From Agmasoma carcini (nom. nud.) (taxonomy: Eukaryota > Microsporidia > Thelohaniidae): 64,000 nucleotides of DNA. Within the stretch, counting starts at the first letter, position 1; every line of letters begins with the position of its first letter. The notes under the pieces are model-generated. The model was given only the letters and a program-made list of their open reading frames with translations. It had not been told where the DNA came from and made no database searches. The stretch lies in assembly GCA_029232285.1 (NCBI GenBank), contig JAOXFI010000023.1, forward strand, positions 1 through 64,000, in the 5' to 3' direction. The position numbers and the translations under genes are program-made. Of the stretch, positions 29,531 through 39,418 are shown piece by piece.

Positions 29531-29892
29531 AAAAAAATTTGTTTGAAAAATATTTAAATAATAAAAAAAGATAATTTTAAATAAGAACTTTGAAAAAAAT
29601 AATTTTAAGTTAGAACTAAGAAAAATATCTAAATTTTTTAGTTAAGAATATGAATTGATCATAATAAGTTAAAAATAATAATAATTATAATATATGATAA
29701 GGAATATGAAACATAACGGGTTATTTGATATCTTTCAATTGGGAGAATCAAAATATATAAATAAAACATTCACCATTCTTTAATCACTTGTTATGATATT
29801 AATTTATAATTAGTCATTCCACTATAACCAATAATTTAAGTTTAAAATTTTTTATTTTTGAAAGCTATTTTTGTTAACAAAAAAAAATTTCA

Positions 29893-30183
29893 ATGGATTT
29901 TGTAAATCTTAATGGAAATGATGATAGTAGCTCATCATCAGTTGATTTGCTTATTACAGAGAACAAACAAGAAGTACAAGAAGAAATAACAGATGCTTTT
30001 AATATTGATATGGATAGTATAAAGGATAAGCCATGGCGCAAGCCAGGAGCAGATGTAAGTGATTACTTCAACTATGGTTTCACAGAAACAACTTGGATTG
30101 CATATTGTAAAAAACAAAGGAGAAATCAAGAATTTTCTAGAAAGTTTGGCAAGCGAAGAAGAAGCGGGTATTGGAGACATTAA
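29893..30183 (+). CDS. FIP1: Fip1, pre-mRNA 3'-end processing factor
   Basis: A 96-residue protein centred on the Fip1 motif at residues about 45-75: [20 protein letters not shown] followed by [10 protein letters not shown]. This motif is strongly conserved from yeast to man. The N-terminus is acidic (SSSSSVD, EEITDAF), as in other Fip1 proteins, where it binds poly(A) polymerase. The C-terminus is basic ([14 protein letters not shown]). Fip1 bridges poly(A) polymerase and the cleavage/polyadenylation factor. Yeast Fip1 has 327 residues, so this is a minimal version. The start follows AAAAAAAAATTTCA. Confidence 0.92.
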   Translation: MDFVNLNGNDDSSSSSVDLLITENKQEVQEEITDAFNIDMDSIKDKPWRKPGADVSDYFNYGFTETTWIAYCKKQRRNQEFSRKFGKRRRSGYWRH

Positions 30184-30234
30184 TGAGAGTTTAAATAAAG
30201 AAATTTTATGTTAGTTATGATTATTATGTTAGTT

Positions 30235-30360
30235 ATGTCGAGCTATGGTTGTTATGTCAAGCCATATCGAGCTATATCAAGCCGTGTCTAATCGTGTCGA
30301 GCTATATCAAGCTATATCAAGCCGTGTCGAATCGTGTCGAGTCATGTCGAGCTAATTCAG
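30235..30360. repeat. Minisatellite with GTCGAGCTATATCAAGC units
   Basis: Units of about 10 bp in pairs (TATCAAGCCG, TGTCGAGCTA and variants) are repeated over about 125 bp between Fip1 and the eL15 gene. Confidence 0.85.
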
Positions 30361-30461
30361 CTAATATTTGATCATAATTTATAAGTTAATATATTTTTTT
30401 ATAATTTATTTTTACTTTTGAAAAATTTTATTTCAATTCTTTAAAAAATTTCTATCCATTA

Positions 30462-31073
30462 ATGTATTCAGTTTTCGCTAGAGAGTTTTATAAGAAGAAG
30501 CAAGGAAATGCACTAAGCTTTGAAATGAAGATGTATGCCACCGAGCACAGACACTTAGATGAGATCCACCGTGTTGAAAGACCTTTTAACTTGGCAAAAG
30601 CAAGATTACTAGGCTTTAGAAGAAAGCCTGGATATTCTGCTTTCTGTGTCAGATTTGAAAAAGGAAACATGGAAAGAAACTACAGCAATGGTAACACAAA
30701 GGGTAAGTGTGTCAATGCTGGTATCCATCAAATTAAACCATCCCAAAACTTAAGGGCTAAGGCTGAACAACTAGTTGGTAAACATCTTGGTAATCTTCGT
30801 GTTCTTAATAGCTATGAAGTAACGAAAGACCATCAACATCACTTTTTTGAAGTTATTTGTGTTGATCCTCAACTTTCTACGATTAGAAATGATTACAAGA
30901 TCAATTGGATTTGCAATGCTGTTCATAAGAGGAGAGATGCTAGAGGACTTACCTCTGCTGGTAAGAAGTGCCGTGGATTGGGTAAGGGTATGAAACACAA
31001 TAACACAATTGGTGGTAGTGCAAGAGCTGCTCGTAAGAGAAGAGATACTATTTCTCTATTGAGATATCGTTAA
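30462..31073 (+). CDS. RPL15: 60S ribosomal protein L15 (eL15)
   Basis: A 203-residue protein, essentially the full family length (204 in yeast and human). Diagnostic stretches are RPFNLAKARLLGFRRKPGYS near 40, GKHLGNLRVLNSYEV near 105, HFFEVICVDP near 128, and the C-terminal RGLTSAGKKCRGLGKGMKHN, then TIGGSARAARKRRDTISLLR. It is a large-subunit protein near the peptide exit tunnel. There is no sign of the short 5' intron that some microsporidian ribosomal protein genes carry: the N-terminus aligns from residue 1. The start is preceded by AAAAAATTTCTATCCATTA. Confidence 0.96.
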   Translation: MYSVFAREFYKKKQGNALSFEMKMYATEHRHLDEIHRVERPFNLAKARLLGFRRKPGYSAFCVRFEKGNMERNYSNGNTKGKCVNAGIHQIKPSQNLRAKAEQLVGKHLGNLRVLNSYEVTKDHQHHFFEVICVDPQLSTIRNDYKINWICNAVHKRRDARGLTSAGKKCRGLGKGMKHNNTIGGSARAARKRRDTISLLRYR

Positions 31074-31836
31074 ATTTATTTTTAATTTATTTTAAAATTT
31101 TATATTTGGTTGAATGTTAATAATATATCTTGGATTGAGATATTGTTAAATTTATATTTATTTGAATGTTAATAATATATGAGGGTGTGATAAGAATTAT
31201 ATAAAATTATTATAAAGATAATTCACTTCAAAGTCTAGAAAATATATATAATATTTTAATGTAAATGTTATATAAGGTTTCTCTATCTAATTGTAAATAA
31301 TTCATATCTACGTGTAAATTTAAATTTATTATTTGGTGTAAAATATGCAAATAGAGACTAACTAACTAATATTAAGTTAAAATATATTATATTTACCAGT
31401 TGATGTGGAAAGTTTGAAATTGGATGTATAAACTCTATAATCTAGTTGATAGAATTATTAGAAAGGATTATAATTATTTTAATTTTATAATAAAAGAACA
31501 ATACCTGTGAAAATCTTTATTTAACAAAGTGTAGTGAGCGTGTGGTTAATATTTTTAAAAATTATACTTAATAATTTAATAATTATCACATTTTTAAGAT
31601 GTTTATCATAAAATAAGAAAGTTATTAAAATTCAACAAAAAATATTAAGATTTAACAAATATGCATAAATTGATAAACAAAATATTTTTATTCATAATAC
31701 TTTGACTCAAATAAAATATTTTATTTATCATGAAGACGCCTAAGTAAAAACATAATAGTTATATTGTCTATAAATATTGTCTTAAAAATAAATATTATAA
31801 AAAAAACACATAAAAGATTTATTTATCATCGTATAA
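31074..31836. other. Gene-free spacer
   Basis: AT-rich, with the plus strand mildly G-rich in the first 130 bp after eL15. TTGAATGTTAATAATATAT occurs twice (about 31110 and 31163). No gene is supported. Confidence 0.6.
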
Positions 31837-34509
31837 TTAATTATTTGGCATCTTTCTAGCACATCTCTTAGTTTTACCATTCGTATTTATCTTTTTCTTA
31901 TCAATTACATCAGATTTAGTACTGCCTTCATTCAATACTTTATTAACAAGCAAAGAATGACCGTCTTCACCATCAATAAGTACTTTCTTCTTGCCAAATG
32001 AACCAATACAAGGTGCAAGTATTTCAGAAGGATACATTTTAGGTCTTTCACCATCATAGCTGATCTTCAAAGACTTTGATCTTGATAAAATATTTACAGG
32101 AATTTCTTCAACCATTGCAACATTGTTGAATTGCCTAGGACAATCTAAATAATAAGATTTTCTGGGGGGTGAACAAATGATAGTTTCGTCTACACAAAAA
32201 TCTTTGTTACTTTCGATCAATTCTTCAGCTACAGGCACAATTTCTGCTTCGTCCTTAGGATATGACACTTTATAATGATCTATATTAGCAATATTTAACA
32301 TTTGTCTGTTTCTTGATAGATTATTGCAGGTGTTAGTGGTCTTAATATCAATACAGCCCTTAAATTCTAAACTAGAGACACGCAAGCCCTCTAGGGAAAG
32401 GTTTGAAGACGATTTCAATTCTAAAGAACTACTGGGCTGTGTTAAATGAAGATCAACAGTCTTATTTTTTGGTAAACATTGATAAGAAGACGATTTCAAT
32501 TCTAAAGAACTGCTGGGCTGTGTTAAATGAAGATCAACCGTCTTACTTTTTGGTAAACATTGATAAGAAGAATAAATATTTACATTATCAATCATTTCTT
32601 TATCTACAGCAACTATTTCAGATGTATTACTAATCCTTCTCTTCTTGATTATTAATTCTTCTTCAATTTCATTTTTCAATTTTATCTTAAAATTATTTTT
32701 AAAAGAACTACTGGTTTCATTTTGATTGTAACTTTTCAGACTAGAATTGTCTATAGACTTTTTAGAGCTGATTATAATTTTCATATGTCGCTTTGAAGGG
32801 CTTAAAATCATATTTTTACTAGCCAATGATGTTGATTCGTTATTTATTTGAGAATTATTAGCTCTATTTTCACTATAAGAAATACTGTTAGTTGATGCAT
32901 CAATTATAGCCTTTTCATTCTTATTAATATTTATTACTTCATTTTTATGATTTTCAAATTGACTTACATCAGCTGATAAAGAAATAATATCATTATTTTC
33001 TAACAATTGTTCATCATTATTAGACTTATAATCCTTCTTAATATTATCAACCACACAACTCTGATTACAATCCATGTGACTATGTTCAACATCATCAGAA
33101 AATATATTTGTTCCGGTTATGCTAGAGGGAATAGAAAAGTCTAAGATTTTTGAAGAATCACTTCTTATGTCTTTATCAGTATTTAAACTTTTAATTATAG
33201 AAGGATTATCATTCTCTTGAATATTTCTTATCATATGATGGTCTTCTTCGTCTATATGACAAGTGTTATCATTCTGTTGAATAAGTTTTATTATTTTAGG
33301 ATCGTCATTCTTTAGATTCACTTGATCATCAACCTTTGTAAAATATTTTTCCACCCTTTCACTTCCACCTAAATTATATTTATCAATTAATGGACAACTA
33401 TTTGATGATTTAATATCAATTTTATACTTTGTATTATCATTCTTCATAATCTCAATATTATTATTTTTTGAACAATCAATAAAAGGTTCACTTGCTTTCT
33501 TTTCATTAGAAATCGAATTTTTAATCATTTTTTGTTTATTTTCTAATATTTTGACTTTTTTATTCGTATCGTTATTGTTATTCACCAAATGTGCTGAATT
33601 GTAATTATTTTGTTCTCTATGAATGGCAGATTCTCTATAATCTTCTTTTTCTAACAATTGAATGTCTTTGTGTTCTAAATTGCTAAATTTAATATCAAAT
33701 TTTGTTGTATTTACATTTGTTATGTTGTTATAATGTGTCTTAATGAAATCAGATATATTAATTCTTTTGGTTCTATTCAATTTAACTTTTGTTCTTTGCA
33801 TCTTATCAATGGTCTCTTTGTTTATTTGAACCTTATCAATTGTTTCTTTTCTTACATCTTTTGATTTTCTTATTTGCATCTTATCAATGGTCTCTTTATT
33901 ATTTTTCATCTTATCAATGGTCTCTTTGTTTATTTCTTTTAAGGAATTTATTATTCTAAACTGATCATCAGACCTTTGACTAACTTTATTATAATTTATC
34001 TTACTTTCATTCTCTACATTTCTTGTACTACAAACTTTATTAAGAGTTTCTTCCAACTCTTCATCAAGTATTTCACCAAAGTCTTTAACATTGTTAGAAT
34101 CAACTTTAAAATCTTTTAAATGATTAATTGTTTCATCATTCATCGTATTATTGTCATCTACAAAACTTTTATTATCAGAATTCACATCCTGAGTACTTAA
34201 GTTACTACTTTTAAAATTCATCTTCTTAACTGGAAGTAAAAATTTTCTTAAAATAAAATTATGCATTTTTACATTACTTAAATAATAATTTGCATAAATA
34301 ATCTTAAAACTATTGATAACCATTTGATATTTGTAATTGATTTTTCCTTTTTTGATATCTATAAGAGAATTAATAGGCAGTTGACTAGATGATAAGTTTT
34401 TTACCCTTACAAAATACTTTCCATCGTACAATAACAAATTAGATATCACTAAACATATTTTAGAACCTTTATAGTTATTTTTTAAGAACCAAGTTTTTAA
34501 GTAGTTCAT
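31837..34509 (-). CDS. Long, largely disordered hypothetical protein, 890 aa
   Basis: The ATG at 34509 follows TTATTATTGAAAATT; an upstream in-frame TTG is rejected. Residues 1-85 look like a small folded domain (KTWFLKNNYKGSKICLVISN, then LLYDGKYFVRVKNL, ending YQMVINSFKIIYA). The remaining 800 residues are N/S/K/D-rich and low in complexity, with a KETIDKMQ repeat (about 205-245) and a perfect-period 27-residue duplication (YQCLPK.KTVDLHLTQP). A short N-terminal domain plus a long disordered tail is reminiscent of DUF2439/ZGRF1-type repair proteins, but this is weak and no function is assigned. The C-terminus is basic (KTKRCARKMPNN). Confidence 0.75.
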   Translation of the reverse strand: MNYLKTWFLKNNYKGSKICLVISNLLLYDGKYFVRVKNLSSSQLPINSLIDIKKGKINYKYQMVINSFKIIYANYYLSNVKMHNFILRKFLLPVKKMNFKSSNLSTQDVNSDNKSFVDDNNTMNDETINHLKDFKVDSNNVKDFGEILDEELEETLNKVCSTRNVENESKINYNKVSQRSDDQFRIINSLKEINKETIDKMKNNKETIDKMQIRKSKDVRKETIDKVQINKETIDKMQRTKVKLNRTKRINISDFIKTHYNNITNVNTTKFDIKFSNLEHKDIQLLEKEDYRESAIHREQNNYNSAHLVNNNNDTNKKVKILENKQKMIKNSISNEKKASEPFIDCSKNNNIEIMKNDNTKYKIDIKSSNSCPLIDKYNLGGSERVEKYFTKVDDQVNLKNDDPKIIKLIQQNDNTCHIDEEDHHMIRNIQENDNPSIIKSLNTDKDIRSDSSKILDFSIPSSITGTNIFSDDVEHSHMDCNQSCVVDNIKKDYKSNNDEQLLENNDIISLSADVSQFENHKNEVININKNEKAIIDASTNSISYSENRANNSQINNESTSLASKNMILSPSKRHMKIIISSKKSIDNSSLKSYNQNETSSSFKNNFKIKLKNEIEEELIIKKRRISNTSEIVAVDKEMIDNVNIYSSYQCLPKSKTVDLHLTQPSSSLELKSSSYQCLPKNKTVDLHLTQPSSSLELKSSSNLSLEGLRVSSLEFKGCIDIKTTNTCNNLSRNRQMLNIANIDHYKVSYPKDEAEIVPVAEELIESNKDFCVDETIICSPPRKSYYLDCPRQFNNVAMVEEIPVNILSRSKSLKISYDGERPKMYPSEILAPCIGSFGKKKVLIDGEDGHSLLVNKVLNEGSTKSDVIDKKKINTNGKTKRCARKMPNN
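32405..32566 (-). repeat. 81-bp tandem duplication within the 890-aa gene
   Basis: Two copies, starting at 32405 and 32486, differ at about four positions. Each encodes 27 residues including YQCLPK, KTVDLHLTQP and SSSLELK. The period is a multiple of three, so the frame is kept. Confidence 0.95.
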
Positions 34510-34619
34510 AATTTTCAATAATAAATTTTGTAAATAAAAATTTTATAATAATAAAAGGATTTTGAAATTAATATTTTAATATAAATTAATATTTTAATAT
34601 ATTATTATGTGTATAACTA

Positions 34620-34925
34620 ACCTTGAGATGGTAAACTGGGTATGTATTATCTTATTAAATAGCCTGGGTATGTATTATATTACTAATTAATAGCCTGGGT
34701 ATGTATTTTATTACTAAATAGCCTGGGTATGTATTATCTTACTAATTAATAGCCTGGGTATGTATTATCTTACTAATTAATAGCCTGGGTATGAACTACT
34801 ATATTACTAATTAGCCTGGGTATCTATTTTATTATTAATTAAGCTGGCTATTTACTACTATATTACTAATTAATAGCATGGGTAAGTACTATCTTACTAA
34901 CTAAGCTGGCTAAATACTATATTAC
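34620..34925. repeat. Minisatellite, about 33-bp unit (TAGCCTGGGTATGTATTAT)
   Basis: About nine imperfect units (TAGCCTGGGTATGTATTATC, then TTACTAATTAA) occupy the divergent spacer between the 890-aa gene (-) and RPB9 (+), ending about 70 bp before the RPB9 start. Confidence 0.92.
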
Positions 34926-34992
34926 TATCTGACTATGATATATAATATATATATTTATTATATAATTTTTAAAAGTTTACAAAAAATTTATC

Positions 34993-35310
34993 ATGGAGGA
35001 CAACTATTGCTCAGAATGCAGAAACTTGCTCTTTCCTAAAACAGAGAATAGTGTACTAAGCTATACATGTTTAAAGTGTGAAACAAGTACAACACCAGGT
35101 GCTTGTATGGTCTATTCCAATGTATTTAAGCACAGAAGAGCTTCTAAGTGCAATAAAAAATCTATTATAAGTGATGTAACACTCCCTGTAGTGAAAAAGG
35201 AATGTCCCAATTGCTTCTACAATAGCTGCGTTATGTACATGGAAGAAAGTGAAGAAGTTGCACTGAATTGTTTTTATATGTGCACAAATTGTAGGGAGGA
35301 ATTTCAATAG
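34993..35310 (+). CDS. RPB9: RNA polymerase II subunit RPB9
   Basis: A 105-residue protein with two zinc ribbons: N-terminal CSEC...CLKC (residues about 6-29) with RNLLFPKTEN as in the RPB9 N-terminal ribbon (C..C.N.LYP.E), and C-terminal CPNC...CTNC (about 72-101). The linker holds VTLPVVKKECPNC, equivalent to DPTLPRS..CP.C. The RPA12 and RPC11 paralogues have a different N-ribbon and an RSADE catalytic hairpin in the second ribbon, which is absent here. RPB9 contributes to fidelity and start-site choice of Pol II, whose RPB2 is encoded at 6.7 kb. Yeast RPB9 has 122 residues. The start follows ACAAAAAATTTATC. Confidence 0.85.
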   Translation: MEDNYCSECRNLLFPKTENSVLSYTCLKCETSTTPGACMVYSNVFKHRRASKCNKKSIISDVTLPVVKKECPNCFYNSCVMYMEESEEVALNCFYMCTNCREEFQ

Positions 35311-35467
35311 ATTTTCAATTCTTTAATAAATTTGTTTGTTAATACAATTGATGGTATATCAAATTAAAAAACGTTATTTTATTCTATTTAAAACATCATT
35401 TGTCTATAAAATTACCATATTTCACTTTTCTATCTTTCCTAAATAATTTTTTTAAATTTTTTTCCAT

Positions 35468-38287
35468 ATGATACAATTTTTAGATTTTTTTGACGAAAAG
35501 GAAATAAAACAGGATGGTTCTACAATTTTTGATGAAACATATGTTAGCTCATATTCTGGTGTTGGTATTAGCGTTAATACCTTCAATATTATGTTTTGGA
35601 AGAACAAAATAGATCCTAATCGCAATTTTCTATTCAATATCAATACCTTATCTAAAGATTTGGTATTTGCTATCAATCAGATCAATGGCAATGTAAGAAT
35701 ACATGCTGTTGATAAATCAAATAATCATTTAGTTCGCTTCAATCCAACCAAAAACATACAAATACACTTCTCAGATACCAAAATAACACAAAATCAGCAC
35801 ACAACCGATACTAATTTGATAGTTTTGGACATTAACAACTACAATTTAGACTTTCTTAAGCATTATTTTGATAAATCTAAATTTCCATACTTTGAAACCG
35901 TCACTATAGGAAAATCTACATTTCCAAAATCTTTTTCTACTTGTCTAGTCAATGATCTTTTAAAAGATATAAAAAAAGAATTAGAAAGCTTTTATGTGTT
36001 TGTTAAAGTTATAAATGTTGAAATCGAGTATTCTAAAAAGGATTATTTGTATATTTGCAAGCTAAAACTACCAAATATTTTTAATATCAATATTATTATA
36101 GAAAGTGGCCAATTTATAAAAAAAAAGGAAAGTCAAGAGGATGGTTATTATAAAATACTAAAATTGATGCATAAGAATGAACTAGTGGATGACAATTTAA
36201 ATTTTATATCAAATATTGATAATATGAAGTTAAAAACCTACCTTTTTCAAATATATGGTACAGATAATTTAGAAGAGATAAAGAAAACGGTAGATGACTA
36301 TATTGACGTGCCTAGTGAGGTACAACAAAAAATATTATTATCAAAATTTAAGAAAACACATAGAATTGATCTATCTAATATCAATACTAACGTTAATATA
36401 GAAGATAGGCTTGAAATTATTTATAGAAAAATACCAGATAATTTTAAAGTACCATCAAAAGACCTAGCCTTATACCGTTTTACAGATAAAACTGGTATTT
36501 TAACTAATTACGTTGATATAAAGAGTCAATTCGTTGAAAATATCAAATTAAATGACAAACTGGACATTTTAATAGGGTTTTACCAGATTTTATTCTTTAA
36601 AACGACCATATCAAAGTATCCACCCAATGAAATTAAATATCCGTATCATTACTATGCCGTTCCTCTTAAGGATGGTCATATCGATTATGAATATTTAGAC
36701 GATTTAAATCTTAAATTACTTAGTAAAAAAATAGATATTATAAATGACGAAGATAAAAATAAAATTTGGCTTAATAAATCACAAAAGCAAATGGTCGTCT
36801 TTCTAGAGGACCTAAATAAAGAGATAAACCAATGCATGCACTGCGATAAAATCATTGACATTCAAACTAAGGTTGAAAAGATGGAATATAGGCAGATAGG
36901 CACAAGAACAGACCAAAAGGCTGTACCTAGTGATGAAGAACTGATGAAAACACTTTACTACAATGAACAACCTTGTTCAAAAAAAGAGGGCTTCTGTGAT
37001 ACGTATTTTGAATTTCTATGGAGGAGAAACAACAAATTAACGATTAAAGAAGGTAAAAATTTGTTTATAGGCTGCCTTCTTGAGCAAGCAGTTTCTATGG
37101 AAAAAAAACAACAATTTGATTTTAAAAATATTTACGATATTAAGAATTTAATATTTTCAAAGGAAGGTTTGTATGTGACTTGTATTGATAAATCAATTGT
37201 TGAAGAATCTCAAAAATTTATATCAAAGTTTGTAGAATTTGAGAATTCATGTATTGCACGTGAGTTAGATAATAAATATGACCTTAACTTGAGCCTAGAC
37301 ATTCTAAAAAGTGCACTTTCTCTTCGTGGCCCTCAAAATTACCAAAGACTTGAATTTTTAGGTGATACTGTCCTAAAATTATTAACTACTGAATTTTTAC
37401 TTAAAATGGGGTATGAACTTGATGAAATAGTGAGGATCAAGACTTGTTTGATCAGTAATGAACATTTATATAAAATTTGTATGAGAGAAGGTATGTTTAG
37501 GTACATTCCTTTAATAAACATGCCCCCTCGTATTAATTTTCCTGTGGTTGAAGGTTTAATTGATTTAAAAGAATTGTTTGGGGTTACAAAATATTTTCAA
37601 ACGGATAACCTATCAGCATATTTGGATAGTGTTGATGTTGAAATTCCTTATAAAGTCTTTGCCGATATAATTGAAGCTATAATTGGATGTTTATTTATAG
37701 AACATGGCCTTAAGGGGGTTATTCAATTTTTGAATAAGGTAAGTTATTTAAATTTTAAAGAGGATGAGAATGTTAGTAGTTTATTTACATTAGAGGATAG
37801 TAAAAATTTAAGATTTAGTGAATTTAAGAATATATTGCCGACTTCAAAGGTAGAGAACCTTGAGGGTATGCTTAAATATAAATTTAAAAATAAAAATTTG
37901 TTAGAGAAGGCAGCAGTTCATCCTTCTGTGTCAAAAGGTACTGATTTTTATAGATTAGAGCTTATTGGAGATTCTGTGATAGAGTTATGTGTTTGTAGTT
38001 TTCTTTATGAAATAGATTCACTATCTACACCTTTGTATTTGCATGCATCAAAGAAAATGTACGTTTGTAATGATTTATTTTATAATGTTATAACTAAGAC
38101 TGAGTTTATTAATAATATATTTATTAAGCAAGGAGGAAAGAAATCGTATGCTGATGTTTTTGAAGCACTTTGTGGTGCTATATTTATAGATTTGGATTGT
38201 GATTACTGTAAGTTTAAAGAAGTGTTTATGGGTGGTGTGTTTAGGTATTTAAGTCAGTTTAGAGGTAAAATTGATTTAAATCATTAA
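35468..38287 (+). CDS. Dicer-like protein with two RNase III domains, no helicase
   Basis: A 939-residue protein. A Dicer-dimerisation-type (DUF283) segment is visible at about 185-255 (YICKLKLPN ... KILKLMHKNELVDDN). The region 300-500 may contain a PAZ-like platform, but this is only inferred from its position. RNase IIIa starts near 615 with NYQRLEFLGDTVLKLL and ends with ADIIEAIIGCLF; RNase IIIb starts near 825 with YRLELIGDSVIELC and ends with ADVFEALCGAIFID. All four acidic catalytic positions are present in both domains. There is no DExD/H helicase motif and no clear C-terminal double-stranded RNA-binding domain. The ATG at 35468 follows AAATTTTTTTCCAT, so an N-terminal truncation by sequencing error is unlikely. 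It would cut double-stranded RNA into small RNAs for RNAi. Confidence 0.88.
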   Translation: MIQFLDFFDEKEIKQDGSTIFDETYVSSYSGVGISVNTFNIMFWKNKIDPNRNFLFNINTLSKDLVFAINQINGNVRIHAVDKSNNHLVRFNPTKNIQIHFSDTKITQNQHTTDTNLIVLDINNYNLDFLKHYFDKSKFPYFETVTIGKSTFPKSFSTCLVNDLLKDIKKELESFYVFVKVINVEIEYSKKDYLYICKLKLPNIFNINIIIESGQFIKKKESQEDGYYKILKLMHKNELVDDNLNFISNIDNMKLKTYLFQIYGTDNLEEIKKTVDDYIDVPSEVQQKILLSKFKKTHRIDLSNINTNVNIEDRLEIIYRKIPDNFKVPSKDLALYRFTDKTGILTNYVDIKSQFVENIKLNDKLDILIGFYQILFFKTTISKYPPNEIKYPYHYYAVPLKDGHIDYEYLDDLNLKLLSKKIDIINDEDKNKIWLNKSQKQMVVFLEDLNKEINQCMHCDKIIDIQTKVEKMEYRQIGTRTDQKAVPSDEELMKTLYYNEQPCSKKEGFCDTYFEFLWRRNNKLTIKEGKNLFIGCLLEQAVSMEKKQQFDFKNIYDIKNLIFSKEGLYVTCIDKSIVEESQKFISKFVEFENSCIARELDNKYDLNLSLDILKSALSLRGPQNYQRLEFLGDTVLKLLTTEFLLKMGYELDEIVRIKTCLISNEHLYKICMREGMFRYIPLINMPPRINFPVVEGLIDLKELFGVTKYFQTDNLSAYLDSVDVEIPYKVFADIIEAIIGCLFIEHGLKGVIQFLNKVSYLNFKEDENVSSLFTLEDSKNLRFSEFKNILPTSKVENLEGMLKYKFKNKNLLEKAAVHPSVSKGTDFYRLELIGDSVIELCVCSFLYEIDSLSTPLYLHASKKMYVCNDLFYNVITKTEFINNIFIKQGGKKSYADVFEALCGAIFIDLDCDYCKFKEVFMGGVFRYLSQFRGKIDLNH

Positions 38288-39082
38288 AATTATTTTTTAA
38301 TAAATTTTGGGTTTTTATGCATCAATTATTTAAATAATGATTGTTGGTCTTTTATATAGATTTTTGATAATAAATATTATCACTATTGAGATAAAATTTA
38401 TATTTATATATAATATCACTAATTTCTATATACTATAAAAGATTTACTAAAATTTTATAAATATGAGCACGATAGTAAAGCTTTGGATGATTATCATAAT
38501 AATATGAATAAATTATTCTTAATAACTTTTACCTGCTTAATATAGTTATATATATTAATATAAAAATTTTAAGATTTGATTATACCCTAAAATTAGCTGA
38601 TTATTTGACATATTAATGTTATATTTTGATTGTAAGGTTATTAAAGTTAAATAAATAAGTCAATCTATATTTTACAAAATTTAGTTTAAATATACCTTTT
38701 GTCTCTGACAGTATTAACATGATTAATAGATAAATTATGTAAAAATAGATGTATAATATATACTAATAGATCAATAATATTTCATATAATTCTAAAAGCC
38801 TACAAAACGGACTTTAACCCATTTTAATTTTAAAAATGATACATAAACCATTGTTTTAATTACTTAGTAAGATCATTTATTATTTAAAAATTTCATATTA
38901 TTGTTTATATTTTATTAATTCTTACTATAATTCGTTAGATTAATGATAAATACCCTTTGATCTGTTTATATATAAATTATTAATAAAATATATAACTAAC
39001 AAAATAATATCTTAAATCTAGTCTATAGTAACTAACAAAATCTTTCTTTTTTCACTTAAATAATAAAAATAAACAAACCATA
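38288..39082. other. Gene-free spacer with a YEHD coding relic
   Basis: AT-rich. At about 38457-38510 the plus strand carries a fragment (KYEHDSKALDDYHNN) related to that at 14784-14966. No gene is supported otherwise. Confidence 0.5.
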
Positions 39083-39316
39083 ATGATAAACCCTCTAGCA
39101 TTTAGACATGTTGACTCAACACCCTTCTCTAACTCAATGTATGCATCATTAGCTATGATTATATGTTCCTACCTCATCAATACCTCATTATATTGGCCAT
39201 CCTTAATACCAATCACCTCTATGAATCTCATTGGTTGTAGTGTTGAGGATAAGCTTTATAAAAATAGTATTACATTTTTATTTGTCTTCACTGGTTATAT
39301 TTTAAGAAATAAATAA
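39083..39316 (+). CDS. Small membrane protein, Asterix/PAT10-like
   Basis: A 77-residue protein with hydrophobic segments at about 22-50 (MYASLAMIICSYLINTSLYW and LIPITSMNLIG) and 60-73. The pattern NPLAFRHVDSTPFSNSMYAS, then a double membrane segment, then a short polar SVEDK loop, then a last membrane segment parallels Asterix (WDR83OS/PAT10): NPALDDPTPDYMNLLGM..., SSEDTKQ, SFMLSISAVVMSYL. Asterix is part of the PAT chaperone complex at the ER translocon. The match is by eye only and the sequence is short. The start follows AAACAAACCATA, a weaker context than the others. Confidence 0.5.
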   Translation: MINPLAFRHVDSTPFSNSMYASLAMIICSYLINTSLYWPSLIPITSMNLIGCSVEDKLYKNSITFLFVFTGYILRNK

Positions 39317-39418
39317 TGATAATATATAATATAACTAATATAATAATATATAATATAATATAACTAATACAATAATATAACTAATATAATAATAATTCAA
39401 CAAAAAAATCAATTTTAT

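Noticed and set aside
30462..31073. A short 5' intron in the eL15 gene
   Set aside because: The protein aligns with the family from its first residue and has the normal length, so no intron is needed.
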